Shown: piece by piece, positions 44,692 to 52,374 of the stretch
How positions within the stretch are numbered: position 1 is the stretch's first letter
How the letters are laid out: each line of letters opens with the position of its first letter
Assembly (NCBI GenBank): GCA_947454135.1
Contig: CANGJI010000012.1
Location: 1-52,374 of the forward strand
DNA from: Sphingomonadaceae bacterium
GTDB taxonomy: Bacteria > Pseudomonadota > Alphaproteobacteria > Sphingomonadales > Sphingomonadaceae
Direction: 5' to 3'
DNA length: 52,374 bases
Translations under genes and position numbers: made by a program
Notes under the pieces: model-generated
What the model was told of the DNA's origin: nothing
Databases searched by the model: none
What the model saw: only the letters and a program-made list of their open reading frames with translations

Positions 44692-45570
44692 ATGACCGCT
44701 GCAATGACCGATACCCCAGAAAACGCTCCGCAGAGCACCGCCAGCACGCCGGACCCGCTGGCAGACATGCCGCCGCCCGCGACGAAGAAGGAACGCAAGG
44801 AAGACAGCTTCCCGGTGTTCGTGATCAAGCTGGTGCTGATCGTGGCGTTCTTCCGCAGCTTCATCTTCTCGCCGTTCAACATTCCTTCGGAATCGATGCT
44901 GCCGCGGCTGGAAAACGGCGACTACCTGCTCGCGGCGAAGTGGCCCTTCGGCTACTCGTCCTATTCGCTCCCATTCAGCGTTCCCCTGCTGCCGAGCCGC
45001 ATCTTCGCCGGCCAGCCGCAGCGCGGCGACGTGGTGATCTTCAAGGCCCCTCCGGGCAACGATGTCGATTACATCAAGCGTGTGATCGGTCTGCCGGGCG
45101 ATACGGTGCAGATGATCGGCGGGCAGCTCCACCTCAACGGCGTACCGGTGCCCAAGGTCAAGGTCTCGGACTTCGTGATCCGCACCTCGCCCAATACCAA
45201 CTGCATCGCGCCCGAATTTGAAGCGGTGGAGCCGGACGGCATGCAGAGCTGCCACTACCCGCAGTACCGCGAGACACTGCCGGGCGGCAAATCCTACAAC
45301 GTGCTCGATCTCGGCTACCGTCCGCAGGACGATACGCCGCCGGTGGTCGTACCCGCAGGCCACGTGTTCCTCATGGGCGACAACCGCGACAACTCGATGG
45401 ACAGCCGTTTCCCGGCGGTCGAGGGTGGCGGCATCGGGCTGGTGCCGCAGGACAACCTGATCGGCCGCGCCACGATCGTCATGTGGTCGACCGACGGCAG
45501 CGCCAACTGGTTCCTGCCGTGGACGTGGTTCACCGCGCTGCGCGCCAACCGCATCGGGGGCACGTTCTGA
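44692..45570 (+). CDS. lepB: Signal peptidase I
   Basis: The protein has 292 residues from ATG 44692. A proline-rich cytoplasmic part leads to one transmembrane helix (VFVIKLVLIVAFFRSFIFS). The catalytic Ser68 is in IPSESMLPRL and the Lys129 in DYIKRVIGLPGD, with FLMGDNRDNSMDSR towards the end. It cleaves signal peptides of exported proteins at the outer face of the inner membrane. It heads the lepB-rnc-era operon. The last base of the gene overlaps the likely rnc start (CTGA). An in-frame ATG at 44707 is an alternative start. Confidence 0.95.
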   Translation: MTAAMTDTPENAPQSTASTPDPLADMPPPATKKERKEDSFPVFVIKLVLIVAFFRSFIFSPFNIPSESMLPRLENGDYLLAAKWPFGYSSYSLPFSVPLLPSRIFAGQPQRGDVVIFKAPPGNDVDYIKRVIGLPGDTVQMIGGQLHLNGVPVPKVKVSDFVIRTSPNTNCIAPEFEAVEPDGMQSCHYPQYRETLPGGKSYNVLDLGYRPQDDTPPVVVPAGHVFLMGDNRDNSMDSRFPAVEGGGIGLVPQDNLIGRATIVMWSTDGSANWFLPWTWFTALRANRIGGTF

Positions 45571-46244
45571 GCGGGCAACTCACGGAGGAGACCGCCGGCT
45601 TCATCGCCGCGCTGACGGGCAAGGCTGCAAAGCGGCCCGAGCTTTGGCTCGAAGCACTGACCCACGGTTCGATGGGCGAAGCGCGCGATTACCAGCGACT
45701 GGAGTTTCTCGGCGACAGGGTGCTTGGCCTTGCCATTGCCGAATGGCTCCATGCGCAGAGCGAGGCGGCGGAAGGCAAGCTGTCGCAGCGCCTCAACGCG
45801 CTGGTGAGCCGGGAGACTTGCGCCGATGTCGCGCGCAGGCTGGGCGTTGCCGCGCACATCCGGCTCGGCAAGCAGGCGCGCAGCGATGGCGCGGGACAAA
45901 GCGACAATGTTCTCGGCGATGTGATGGAATCGCTGATCGGCGCGCTGTTCCTTGAACGCGGGTTCGATGCGGCGCGCGATTTCGTGCGGGCAGCGTGGGA
46001 GCCGGCAATGTCGGGCGGCGCAGGGCAGAGGAAGCACCCCAAGGCCGCGCTACAGGAATGGGCGGCAGGCAATCGCCGCAAGCCGCCGGTCTATACGCTG
46101 GTAGACCGCAGCGGGCCGGATCATGCAGCGGTGTTCACCGTGCAGGTGGAAGTGCCCGGCGTGGGCGCCGAACAGGCAACAGGTTCAAGCAAGCAGGAAG
46201 CGGAACGCGGCGCGGCCGCTGCCTTCATGGCGCGATATGGATGA
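45567..46244 (+). CDS. rnc: Ribonuclease III
   Basis: A 225-residue protein if started at CTG 45567, which overlaps the lepB TGA (CTGA) and gives a start SGQLTEETAG. Upstream in-frame GTG codons would read lepB in the wrong frame. The RNase III signature RLEFLGDRVLGL (Glu46, Asp50) and GDVMESLIGALFLERG are intact, and a dsRNA-binding domain covers about 155-225 (HPKAALQEWA...GSSKQEAERGAAAAF). It processes rRNA and other double-stranded RNAs. The start codon assignment is the uncertain part; the identity is firm. Confidence 0.93.
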   Translation: MSGQLTEETAGFIAALTGKAAKRPELWLEALTHGSMGEARDYQRLEFLGDRVLGLAIAEWLHAQSEAAEGKLSQRLNALVSRETCADVARRLGVAAHIRLGKQARSDGAGQSDNVLGDVMESLIGALFLERGFDAARDFVRAAWEPAMSGGAGQRKHPKAALQEWAAGNRRKPPVYTLVDRSGPDHAAVFTVQVEVPGVGAEQATGSSKQEAERGAAAAFMARYG

Positions 46245-46245
46245 T

Positions 46246-47160
46246 ATGGAAATGACGGAACATTGCGGACTGGTGGCGGTGATCGGTGCGCCCAACGCGG
46301 GCAAATCGACCCTCGTCAACGCGCTGGTCGGGCAGAAGGTGGCGATCGTCTCGGCCAAGGCCCAGACGACGCGCGCGCGTTTGATGGGGATCGCGCTGGA
46401 GGACCTGCCGGCGGGCGAGCGCGTACAGATCATCCTCGCCGATACGCCCGGCCTGTTCGAGCCAAGGCGGCGGCTGGACCGCGCGATGGTGCACGCCGCG
46501 TGGGAAGGCGCTGACGGGGCCGATGCGATCCTGCTGGTGGTCGATGCCCGCAAGAAGAAGCGCGACTACCTCGAACCCATTCTGGCAAGCCTCAAGGACC
46601 GGCCCGAACCCAAGATTCTCGTGCTCAACAAGGTCGACGCGATTGCCAAGGAGCCGCTGCTCGACATGGCGGCGGCGCTGGCACCCGAAGGCGCCTTTGA
46701 CGAGGTGTTCTTCGTCTCGGCCCTGACCGGCGACGGGGTGGCAGACCTCAAGCTCAAGCTCGCGCAGCGCATGCCCGCAGGCGCCTGGCACTATCCCGAG
46801 GACCAGGTCTCCGATGCCAGCGAGCGGCTGCTTGCGGCAGAAATCACCCGCGAACAGCTCTACCGCCAGCTTCATGACGAGCTGCCCTACGACAGCGCGG
46901 TTCGTCCCGAGAGCTACGCGGCGCGCAAGGACGGGTCCATCGAGATCCATCAGCAGATCGTGATCGCGCGCGACAGCCAGAAGGCGATCGTGCTGGGCAA
47001 GGGCGGGTCAAAGCTCAAGGCAATCGGTGAGGCCGCGCGCAAGGAACTGGCCGTGCTGCTGGGGGTGAAGGTCCACCTGTTCCTGCACGTGAAGGTGGAA
47101 GAAGGCTGGGCTGAAGCCAAGGAAATCTACGAGGAAATCGGCCTGGACTGGGTCAAATAG
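46246..47160 (+). CDS. era: GTPase Era
   Basis: The protein is 304 residues from ATG 46246, one base after the rnc stop; ATGs at 46237 and 46252 are alternatives. G1 is GAPNAGKST, G3 DTPG, G4 NKVD, and the C-terminal KH domain includes VLGKGGSKLKAIGEAARKEL. Era binds 16S rRNA and is needed for 30S assembly at the membrane. Its position behind lepB and rnc is the standard operon in alphaproteobacteria. Confidence 0.95.
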   Translation: MEMTEHCGLVAVIGAPNAGKSTLVNALVGQKVAIVSAKAQTTRARLMGIALEDLPAGERVQIILADTPGLFEPRRRLDRAMVHAAWEGADGADAILLVVDARKKKRDYLEPILASLKDRPEPKILVLNKVDAIAKEPLLDMAAALAPEGAFDEVFFVSALTGDGVADLKLKLAQRMPAGAWHYPEDQVSDASERLLAAEITREQLYRQLHDELPYDSAVRPESYAARKDGSIEIHQQIVIARDSQKAIVLGKGGSKLKAIGEAARKELAVLLGVKVHLFLHVKVEEGWAEAKEIYEEIGLDWVK

Positions 47161-47189
47161 GCTGGGCTGAAACAGACGGGGAGACAGCG

Positions 47190-47945
47190 ATGGTGGCTGC
47201 GTTGTCCTTGGTGGTGCCCGGGCTGGGCTTGCTGGCGGCGATGACCGCGCTGTGGCGGATTGGCGTTGTTCTCCACCAGCGCGCGGACAGCAGCCAGACA
47301 ACCGGCGAGAGCTACGTGCTGTCCGGCGCGTTCGGCCTTCTCGCTCTGCTTATGGCCTTTGCCTTCAGCCTTGCCATCGGCCGTTACGAGACGCGGCGCC
47401 TGCTGGTTGTCGAGGAGGCCAATGCCATCGGCACCATGGGCACCCGGCTCGCCTTGCTGGAGGATGGCCAGCGTAAATCGCTCACCGCTGTACTGGCACA
47501 CTATGCCAAAGGCCGCGCCGCCGTGGGCAAGAACGCAGGAGACGAGGCCTGGCAGGCTGCGCACGATGCCAGCGCCCGCGAATGCGCCACCTTCGGCGAT
47601 GCGTTGTTTGCCACCCTGCGTTCGATGCCGCCGGATACGCGCGGGCCGATGCTCGTTCAGGCCTACAACGCGATGTGCGACATCACGACGGAGCGCCACG
47701 CGGCGCGTTCCGCCCGCCTGCCGAGCGAAGTGCTGGCCTTGCTGGCGCTCTATTGCTGCGCATGCACGGCGCTGCTGGGGTTTACCACTGGCCGGTCGGA
47801 TCAACGCAGTGCAGTGTCCGCCGTGCTGTTTTTCACCTTGCTGGCGGCAGCGTACGTAACGATCCTCGATCTCGATAGTCCGCGCAGCGGCGCGATCATC
47901 GTACCGCAGGAAGAACTCGATAAAGTGGCGCAGAGCCTCGGTTGA
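47190..47945 (+). CDS. Bestrophin-like/DUF4239-family membrane protein
   Basis: A 251-residue protein with N-terminal helices (ALSLVVPGLGLLAAMTALW; YVLSGAFGLLALLMAFAFSLA), a soluble middle, and C-terminal helices (EVLALLALYCCACTALLG; AVLFFTLLAAAYVTILDLD). The AFSLAIGRYETRRLLVVEEANAIGT and DLDSPRSGAIIVPQEEL segments are typical of DUF4239, often called bestrophin-like. Its function is unknown in bacteria. It follows era by 29 bases in the same direction and may be its downstream neighbour in the transcript. Confidence 0.75.
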   Translation: MVAALSLVVPGLGLLAAMTALWRIGVVLHQRADSSQTTGESYVLSGAFGLLALLMAFAFSLAIGRYETRRLLVVEEANAIGTMGTRLALLEDGQRKSLTAVLAHYAKGRAAVGKNAGDEAWQAAHDASARECATFGDALFATLRSMPPDTRGPMLVQAYNAMCDITTERHAARSARLPSEVLALLALYCCACTALLGFTTGRSDQRSAVSAVLFFTLLAAAYVTILDLDSPRSGAIIVPQEELDKVAQSLG

Positions 47946-47957
47946 AGGGAATAAGAC

Positions 47958-48629
47958 ATGATTGCCCGCGAACTGCTCGGCACGGCGCAGGCGCCCGGCG
48001 GCACCGAACTGAAGCTCTATCGTCACGACCGCGATTTCATGATCGTGATGGGCCACAACGAGCTGATGAGCAGCCGCATGAGCGGCTCCGAAGTGGCCTT
48101 GGCGACCGAGAGCATCAAGCGTCTGAAGGGCCGCCCTGCCCCGTGCCTGCTCATCGGCGGCTATGGCATGGGCTTCACCCTGCGCGCCGCGCTCGAAGTG
48201 CTTGGGCCGAAAGCGGAACTGGTGGTGGCGGAACTCGTGCCGGAGATCATCGACTGGGCACGCGGCCCGATGGCCGAGATCGCGGCAGGCTGCCTCGATG
48301 ATCCACGTGTGCGATTGATCATGGGCGATGTCGGCAGCGTGATTGATGGCGCTGCTGGTGATTACGACGCGATCCTGCTCGATGTGGACAACGGCCCGGA
48401 CGGCGTGGTGCGCGAAGGCAACGGTTCGCTGTACTCGTCATCGGGCCTACGCGCGGCGCGGCGGGCGCTGACGCCGGGAGGCGTGCTTGCGGTCTGGTCG
48501 GCCGCACCCGATCCGGCGTTCACGCGCCGGCTCGAGAAGAACGGCTTTGCCGTCGAGCAGATCCGCGTCGCGGCACGCACGAACGGCAAAGGGCCGAAGC
48601 ACACGATCTGGTTCGCGACTCCGGCCTGA
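47958..48629 (+). CDS. Spermidine-synthase-like methyltransferase
   Basis: A 223-residue class I AdoMet-fold protein. The motif LLIGGYGMGFTLRAALEVLG is followed by the acidic ELVVAELVPEIIDWARG and DYDAILLDVDNGPDG. The fold matches spermidine synthase/SpeE-like proteins, but the short N-terminus and the lack of the polyamine-synthase tetramer region suggest a paralogue, not a true spermidine synthase. The substrate is unknown. It converges with topA, 11 bases apart. Confidence 0.8.
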   Translation: MIARELLGTAQAPGGTELKLYRHDRDFMIVMGHNELMSSRMSGSEVALATESIKRLKGRPAPCLLIGGYGMGFTLRAALEVLGPKAELVVAELVPEIIDWARGPMAEIAAGCLDDPRVRLIMGDVGSVIDGAAGDYDAILLDVDNGPDGVVREGNGSLYSSSGLRAARRALTPGGVLAVWSAAPDPAFTRRLEKNGFAVEQIRVAARTNGKGPKHTIWFATPA

Positions 48630-48640
48630 AATTGCAGCCG

Positions 48641-51232
48641 TTACGTTGCGGCTTTCTTCGCCGCAGCCTTCTTCGCAGGCGCCTTCTTGGCAGCAGGCTT
48701 CTTTGCCGGAGCCTTGGCCGCTGCCTTCTTCGGTGCAGCCTTCTTCTTCTTGCCCTTGGCAGGCGCGGCAGCAGCGCGCGCGTCGATGAGGGCGATCGCC
48801 TGTTCGAGGGTCAGGTCTTCCGGCTTCACGTCCTTCGGCAAGGTCGCGTTGGTCGTGCCGTCGGTGACGTAGGCACCGTACCGTCCCGCCAGCAGCTTCA
48901 TCTCGCCGCCTGATGTCGGGTGGGGGCCGAAGGTGTTGAGCGGCTCGACCGGCGTGCGGCTTCCGCGCGCCCCGGCACCTGCCGCAGCCTCGGCCAGCTT
49001 GACCACCGCAGCGTTCATGCCCGTCTCGAACACTTCAGACGTCGACTTAAGTCGGCCATACTTCCCATCATGTGCAAGGTACGGGCCGTAACGTCCTATA
49101 CTTGCAGTGATCATCTTGCCCGTTTCCGGGTGCGGCCCGACCTCGCGCGGGAGTGAAAGGAGCTTCAGCGCCCACTCCAGATCAAGCTCCGGAATGTCCT
49201 TGGGGATGGACGCGCGCTTGGCCTCCTTGCCTTCGCCAAGCTGGATGTAGGGCCCGAACCGGCCGGTGCGGCGGGTGACGTCTTCGCCGGTGACCGGGTC
49301 CTTGCCGAGGCTGGCGTCATCGCCCCCAGCGCCCTCACCCTCGCCGCCGCCTTGCGCGAACTTGCGGGTGAACTTGCACTCGGGATAGTTCGAACAGGCA
49401 ACGAAGGCCCCGTAGCGCCCGCCGCGCAGCGAGAGGCGGCCGGCCTGGCACTTGGGGCACAGGCGCGGATCGGAGCCATCCTCGCGCTTCGGGAACAGGT
49501 AATCCTCGAGGAACGTGTCGAGCTCGGCGGTCACCTCGCTCGGCTTCTTCTCCATCACCTCGTCGGACTTGGGCTTGAAATCCCGCCAGAAGGCCTCGAG
49601 CACGGTCTTCCACGCCGCACGCCCGCCCGAAACATCGTCGAGCTCGTCCTCCATTCCGGCGGTGAACTGATACGCAACGTAACGCTCGAAAAAGCGCTCG
49701 AGGAACGCGGTCAGCAGGCGTCCGCTTTCCTCGGCGAAGAAGCGGTTCTTCTCGGTGCGGACGTAATTGCGGTCCTTCAGCACCTGCAGCGTGGCGGCGT
49801 AGGTCGAGGGGCGACCGATGCCGAGCTCTTCCAGCCGCTTGACGAGGCTCGCCTCGGAATAGCGCGGCGGCGGCTGGGTGAAGTGCTGGGTGGCCTCAAC
49901 GCCGCGCTTGGCGGGCGTGTCGCCAGTGTTCATCACCGGGAGCAGGCTGGCCTCGTCGTCGCCATCATCGGCATCCGCTTTCTGGTCACGCCCTTCCTCG
50001 TAGACGGCGAGGAAGCCGGGGAACTTCACGACCTGCCCGGTTGCGCGCAACTCGTGCTTGCCAGTGCCTTCGCGCAACGTAACGGTGGTGCGCTCGATCA
50101 GGGCCGAGGCCATCTGGCTTGCCATCGCGCGCTTGTAGATGAGGTCGTAGAGCCGCGCTTCGTCACCCGAACCGTAACGCTCGTTGCCGAATTCGGTCGG
50201 ACGGATCGCCTCGTGGGCTTCCTGCGCGTTCTTGGCCTTGGTTTCGTAGTGCCGCGGCTTTTCCGGCAGGTAGTGACCCGAATACCGATTGCTGATCGCG
50301 GCACGCGCGGCGCTGATCGCGCTGGGGTCCATCTGCACGCCGTCGGTACGCATGTAGGTGATCGCGCCCGCCTCATAGAGCGTCTGCGCGACACGCATGG
50401 TGTGGCTGGCGGAGAAACCGAGCTTGCGCGCGGCTTCCTGCTGCAGCGTCGAGGTGGTGAACGGCGGATAGGGATTGCGGCGGGTCGGCCGCGTCTCGAC
50501 ATCCTCGACGCGGAAGGTCCCCGCCTCGACGACCGCCTTGGCGCGCTGGGCAATGCCTTCGTTGCCGAGCGACAGACGTTCCAGCTTCTCGCCTTCGAAA
50601 CGCACGAGCCGCGCCTTGAACGGCGTGCCGCCCTGTTCTAGCATGGCGACGACCGACCAGTATTCCTGCGCCTTGAACGTCTCGATCTCGCGCTCGCGCT
50701 CGACAATGAGGCGCAGCGCGACAGACTGGACGCGGCCCGCAGACTTGGCGCCGGGGAGCTTGCGCCAGAGCACCGGCGAAAGCGTGAAACCGAACAGGTA
50801 ATCGAGCGCGCGGCGGGCGAGATAGGCGTCGATCAGATCCTGATCGAGTTCGCGCGGGTGCTTCATCGCATCCGTCACGGTCGCCTTGGTAATCGCGTTG
50901 AACGTGACGCGCTCGACTTCCTTGGGCAGCGCCTTGCGCTTGGCCAGAAGCTCGCGCACGTGCCATGAAATCGCCTCGCCCTCGCGGTCGGGGTCGGTGG
51001 CGAGGATCAGGCGGTCGGCAGTCTTGGCGCTATCGACGATGGCCTTCACCCGCGCCGCCTTGTCGCCATAGAGCTCCCAGTCCATCGCGAAGTCTTCGTC
51101 CGGACGGACCGAGCCGTCTTTCACGGGCAGATCGCGGACGTGCCCGTAGGACGCGAGGACCTTGAAGCCGGGACCGAGATACTTCTCGATGGTCTTGGCC
51201 TTGGCCGGGGATTCTACGATGACAAGCTGCAT
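48641..51232 (-). CDS. topA: DNA topoisomerase I
   Basis: An 863-residue type IA enzyme. The Toprim start is VIVESPAKAKTIEKYLG and the acidic DPDREGEAISWH follows. The active Tyr is in AITYMRTDGVQM, and the zinc-ribbon segments include CPKCQAGRLSLRGGRYGAFVACSNYPEC and later RFGPYIQLGEG-type repeats. The last 40 or so residues are almost all Lys and Ala with Pro (AKKAPAKKAAAKKAAT), a basic tail that can hold DNA. It relaxes negative supercoils. The ATG at 51232 follows a gap of 94 bases to the opposing gene. Confidence 0.97.
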   Translation of the reverse strand: MQLVIVESPAKAKTIEKYLGPGFKVLASYGHVRDLPVKDGSVRPDEDFAMDWELYGDKAARVKAIVDSAKTADRLILATDPDREGEAISWHVRELLAKRKALPKEVERVTFNAITKATVTDAMKHPRELDQDLIDAYLARRALDYLFGFTLSPVLWRKLPGAKSAGRVQSVALRLIVEREREIETFKAQEYWSVVAMLEQGGTPFKARLVRFEGEKLERLSLGNEGIAQRAKAVVEAGTFRVEDVETRPTRRNPYPPFTTSTLQQEAARKLGFSASHTMRVAQTLYEAGAITYMRTDGVQMDPSAISAARAAISNRYSGHYLPEKPRHYETKAKNAQEAHEAIRPTEFGNERYGSGDEARLYDLIYKRAMASQMASALIERTTVTLREGTGKHELRATGQVVKFPGFLAVYEEGRDQKADADDGDDEASLLPVMNTGDTPAKRGVEATQHFTQPPPRYSEASLVKRLEELGIGRPSTYAATLQVLKDRNYVRTEKNRFFAEESGRLLTAFLERFFERYVAYQFTAGMEDELDDVSGGRAAWKTVLEAFWRDFKPKSDEVMEKKPSEVTAELDTFLEDYLFPKREDGSDPRLCPKCQAGRLSLRGGRYGAFVACSNYPECKFTRKFAQGGGEGEGAGGDDASLGKDPVTGEDVTRRTGRFGPYIQLGEGKEAKRASIPKDIPELDLEWALKLLSLPREVGPHPETGKMITASIGRYGPYLAHDGKYGRLKSTSEVFETGMNAAVVKLAEAAAGAGARGSRTPVEPLNTFGPHPTSGGEMKLLAGRYGAYVTDGTTNATLPKDVKPEDLTLEQAIALIDARAAAAPAKGKKKKAAPKKAAAKAPAKKPAAKKAPAKKAAAKKAAT

Positions 51233-51326
51233 GAGGTCCGAAAACTTCCCTTTACGCGTATACGTACGCGCGAGGGTGGGGACCGCAGGCGCCGTTCGTC
51301 AAGCTGCGTTGAAGGGGAAACAAGTC

Positions 51327-51860
51327 TTGCGCAAGTCGCTGATAGCCATTTTCGCCGCGATCCTGGTCGCTGGACCCGCCGCAGCCGCCGGCTACCTCAA
51401 GGCCGAGCAGCAGCCCGGCTTCGTGGTGGGCTACTCGGCTTCGAACGGTCAGGCAGCGATCACGGAGGAAGTTCCCTCCGGCGAGACCGTGGACAAGTGG
51501 ACCCGCATGATCACGAGCCAGTTCTTCCGCGGCTTTGCGCGGGCCAGTTCGCCCTACGCGTTTCTCGAGGGCATGCAGAAGTCGCTGGCCAGCGGCTGCC
51601 CGGGGTTCAAGGTTTCGGCCATCACGACCGAGCCGTTAGCGGGTCAGCCGGCCGCGCGCATGCGGGCTGATTGCCCGCTCAATCCGAAGACCGGTCTGCC
51701 CGAGACATTCTGGATCATTGCCATCGCCAACCAGAACGACATGCACATCCGGCAGGTCGCTTTCCGCAAGGTGCCCGACGCGGCGGATACGGCGTGGGCC
51801 GAGCGCGTGCTGCTCGCGGCGCGCTGGTGCGGCGACACGGCGGCTACAGGCGGCTGCTGA
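51327..51860 (+). CDS. Hypothetical secreted protein
   Basis: The protein has 177 residues from TTG 51327, where AAGGGGAAAC is upstream; earlier in-frame starts lie inside the topA promoter or gene. A signal peptide (RKSLIAIFAAILVAGPAAAAG) is followed by a mature part with cysteines near SGCPGFK, ADCPLN and WCGD, probably disulfide-linked. The text VDKWTRMITSQFF and WIIAIANQNDMHIRQVAF is seen in conserved sphingomonad proteins without known role. It converges with the next gene across a hairpin. Confidence 0.7.
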   Translation: MRKSLIAIFAAILVAGPAAAAGYLKAEQQPGFVVGYSASNGQAAITEEVPSGETVDKWTRMITSQFFRGFARASSPYAFLEGMQKSLASGCPGFKVSAITTEPLAGQPAARMRADCPLNPKTGLPETFWIIAIANQNDMHIRQVAFRKVPDAADTAWAERVLLAARWCGDTAATGGC

Positions 51861-51874
51861 GGCTCTGACGGCAA

Positions 51875-51903
51875 GCGGCGGCCCCATTCAAGGGAGCCGC
51901 CGC
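51875..51903. terminator. Bidirectional hairpin between convergent genes
   Basis: GCGGCGGC at 51875-51882 pairs with GCCGCCGC at 51896-51903, extended by CCC/GGG with one unpaired A and a 6-base loop. It is 14 bases after the secreted protein stop and 14 before the opposing gene's end. There is no strong T run on either side, so efficiency is uncertain. Confidence 0.65.
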
Positions 51904-51917
51904 CATTTGCTTGCACA

Positions 51918-52374
51918 TCACTTCAAGGCGTTTATCTGGCCGAGCAGCACATCGTTGGCGAGGCCTGCGGCCTTGGCGGCGCCGTCCTCGTAATTGCCCG
52001 GCTTGGCATCGAACTCGAACTTGCGGGTCTTGCCGAAGCGCATCCCGCCAAAGCCCATGGCTGCGGCGACACCGCCCGCCACGTTGGCGGCAGCCTGCGT
52101 TGTCTTGGCCGTACCGCTCGACGCATCGTGCTTGTCGATGAAATCGCCATCGACCGAAACGGGCTGATTGAGCGTCACGGTGGTCGTCTTGCCGTTCGCG
52201 CCGAACACGGTCATCCGGCTGTACCCGGGCACGACCGAGAGATTGGCGTTGACCTCAAGCCCGCCGAAGCTGAACGCACCGGGGCGCTTCTGGTCAGAGA
52301 AGTCTATGAGGTAGGTGACGTCGATCACCGGCACTCCGGCCGCCTTGGCGTATTGTGAAAGCGCATAGCCAGCC
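51918..52374 (-). CDS. Conserved hypothetical protein, N-terminus outside window
   Basis: The frame is open to the window edge (the GTG at 52334 is only an internal candidate) and ends at TGA 51918, so about 151 residues are visible. The visible part has YLIDFSDQKRPGAFSFGGLEVNANL, then a beta-rich stretch, a Gly/Ala-rich segment (AANVAGGVAAAMGFGGM) and GNYEDGAAKAAGLANDVL at the end. The Gly/Ala segment could insert in or cross a membrane. No family is recognised. Confidence 0.55.
   Translation of the reverse strand, partial: AGYALSQYAKAAGVPVIDVTYLIDFSDQKRPGAFSFGGLEVNANLSVVPGYSRMTVFGANGKTTTVTLNQPVSVDGDFIDKHDASSGTAKTTQAAANVAGGVAAAMGFGGMRFGKTRKFEFDAKPGNYEDGAAKAAGLANDVLLGQINALK

Noticed and set aside
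42984-45221. 745-codon plus-strand frame opposite pgi and partly over lepB
   Set aside because: It is antisense to pgi and out of frame with lepB, and its translation has no recognisable domain.

Overview
This 52 kb window is chromosomal DNA from an alphaproteobacterium, almost certainly a sphingomonad (Novosphingobium or a close relative). This rests on high GC, a CcrM-type GANTC methyltransferase beside rnhB, a split three-subunit PntAA/PntAB/PntB transhydrogenase, a CpaF-type pilus ATPase, a crtY-crtI-crtB locus and a CYP153-type P450. No rRNA, tRNA, CRISPR array, transposase or integrase was recognised.

Layout. 0-6.6 kb: end of cpaF, an EamA exporter, a KstD-like flavoprotein facing an acyl-CoA ligase, an entericidin-like lipoprotein, a dGTPase-like HD hydrolase and two small envelope proteins. 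6.7-9.7 kb: a leftward operon of a tiny cytochrome-oxidase-IV-like protein and the pnt genes. 9.9-12.5 kb: a sigma-54-type response regulator with a changed GAFTGA loop and a class III CoA transferase. 12.5-16.6 kb: folP, ccrM, rnhB and a HAD nucleotidase; the gap upstream of ccrM holds nine GANTC sites in 153 bp. 16.6-18.9 kb: dapD, a DoxX-like protein, a PhnA/YjdM-type protein, a cystatin-like lipoprotein and a secreted protein. 19.0-21.7 kb: a compact leftward unit of a 21-codon ORF, a four-helix membrane protein and a three-domain peptidoglycan hydrolase, joined by ATGA overlaps. 22-24 kb: thiC with a TPP riboswitch. 24.2-28.3 kb: an oxygenase island (CYP153, flavin monooxygenase, EthA-like Baeyer-Villiger monooxygenase). 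28.8-38 kb: a carotenoid locus (crtY, crtI, a LOG-family gene, crtB, crtD, a membrane protein, a P450, an ATP-grasp enzyme). 38-39.8 kb: a cytochrome b561 and a molybdopterin oxidoreductase. 39.8-44.6 kb: two SDR-type genes, gor and pgi. 44.7-47.2 kb: lepB-rnc-era. 47-52 kb: a bestrophin-like protein, a spermidine-synthase-like methyltransferase, topA and two unknown proteins, the last cut by the window edge.

How it fits together. Housekeeping functions (lysine/peptidoglycan precursor, folate, thiamine, redox balance, protein secretion, RNA processing, DNA topology and methylation) are interleaved with catabolic genes for hydrophobic substrates. The carotenoid genes encode phytoene formation, desaturation, beta-cyclisation and CrtD-type 3,4-desaturation. 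This predicts a carotenoid with a modified acyclic end, and the neighbouring P450 and ATP-grasp genes are candidate tailoring enzymes. A perfect FNR-type box lies in the crtY/ethA intergenic region.

Most notable for follow-up: the GANTC cluster upstream of ccrM, the holin-like/endolysin unit outside any visible prophage, the carotenoid tailoring candidates, and a 17-bp motif shared upstream of the entericidin-like and CYP153 genes.
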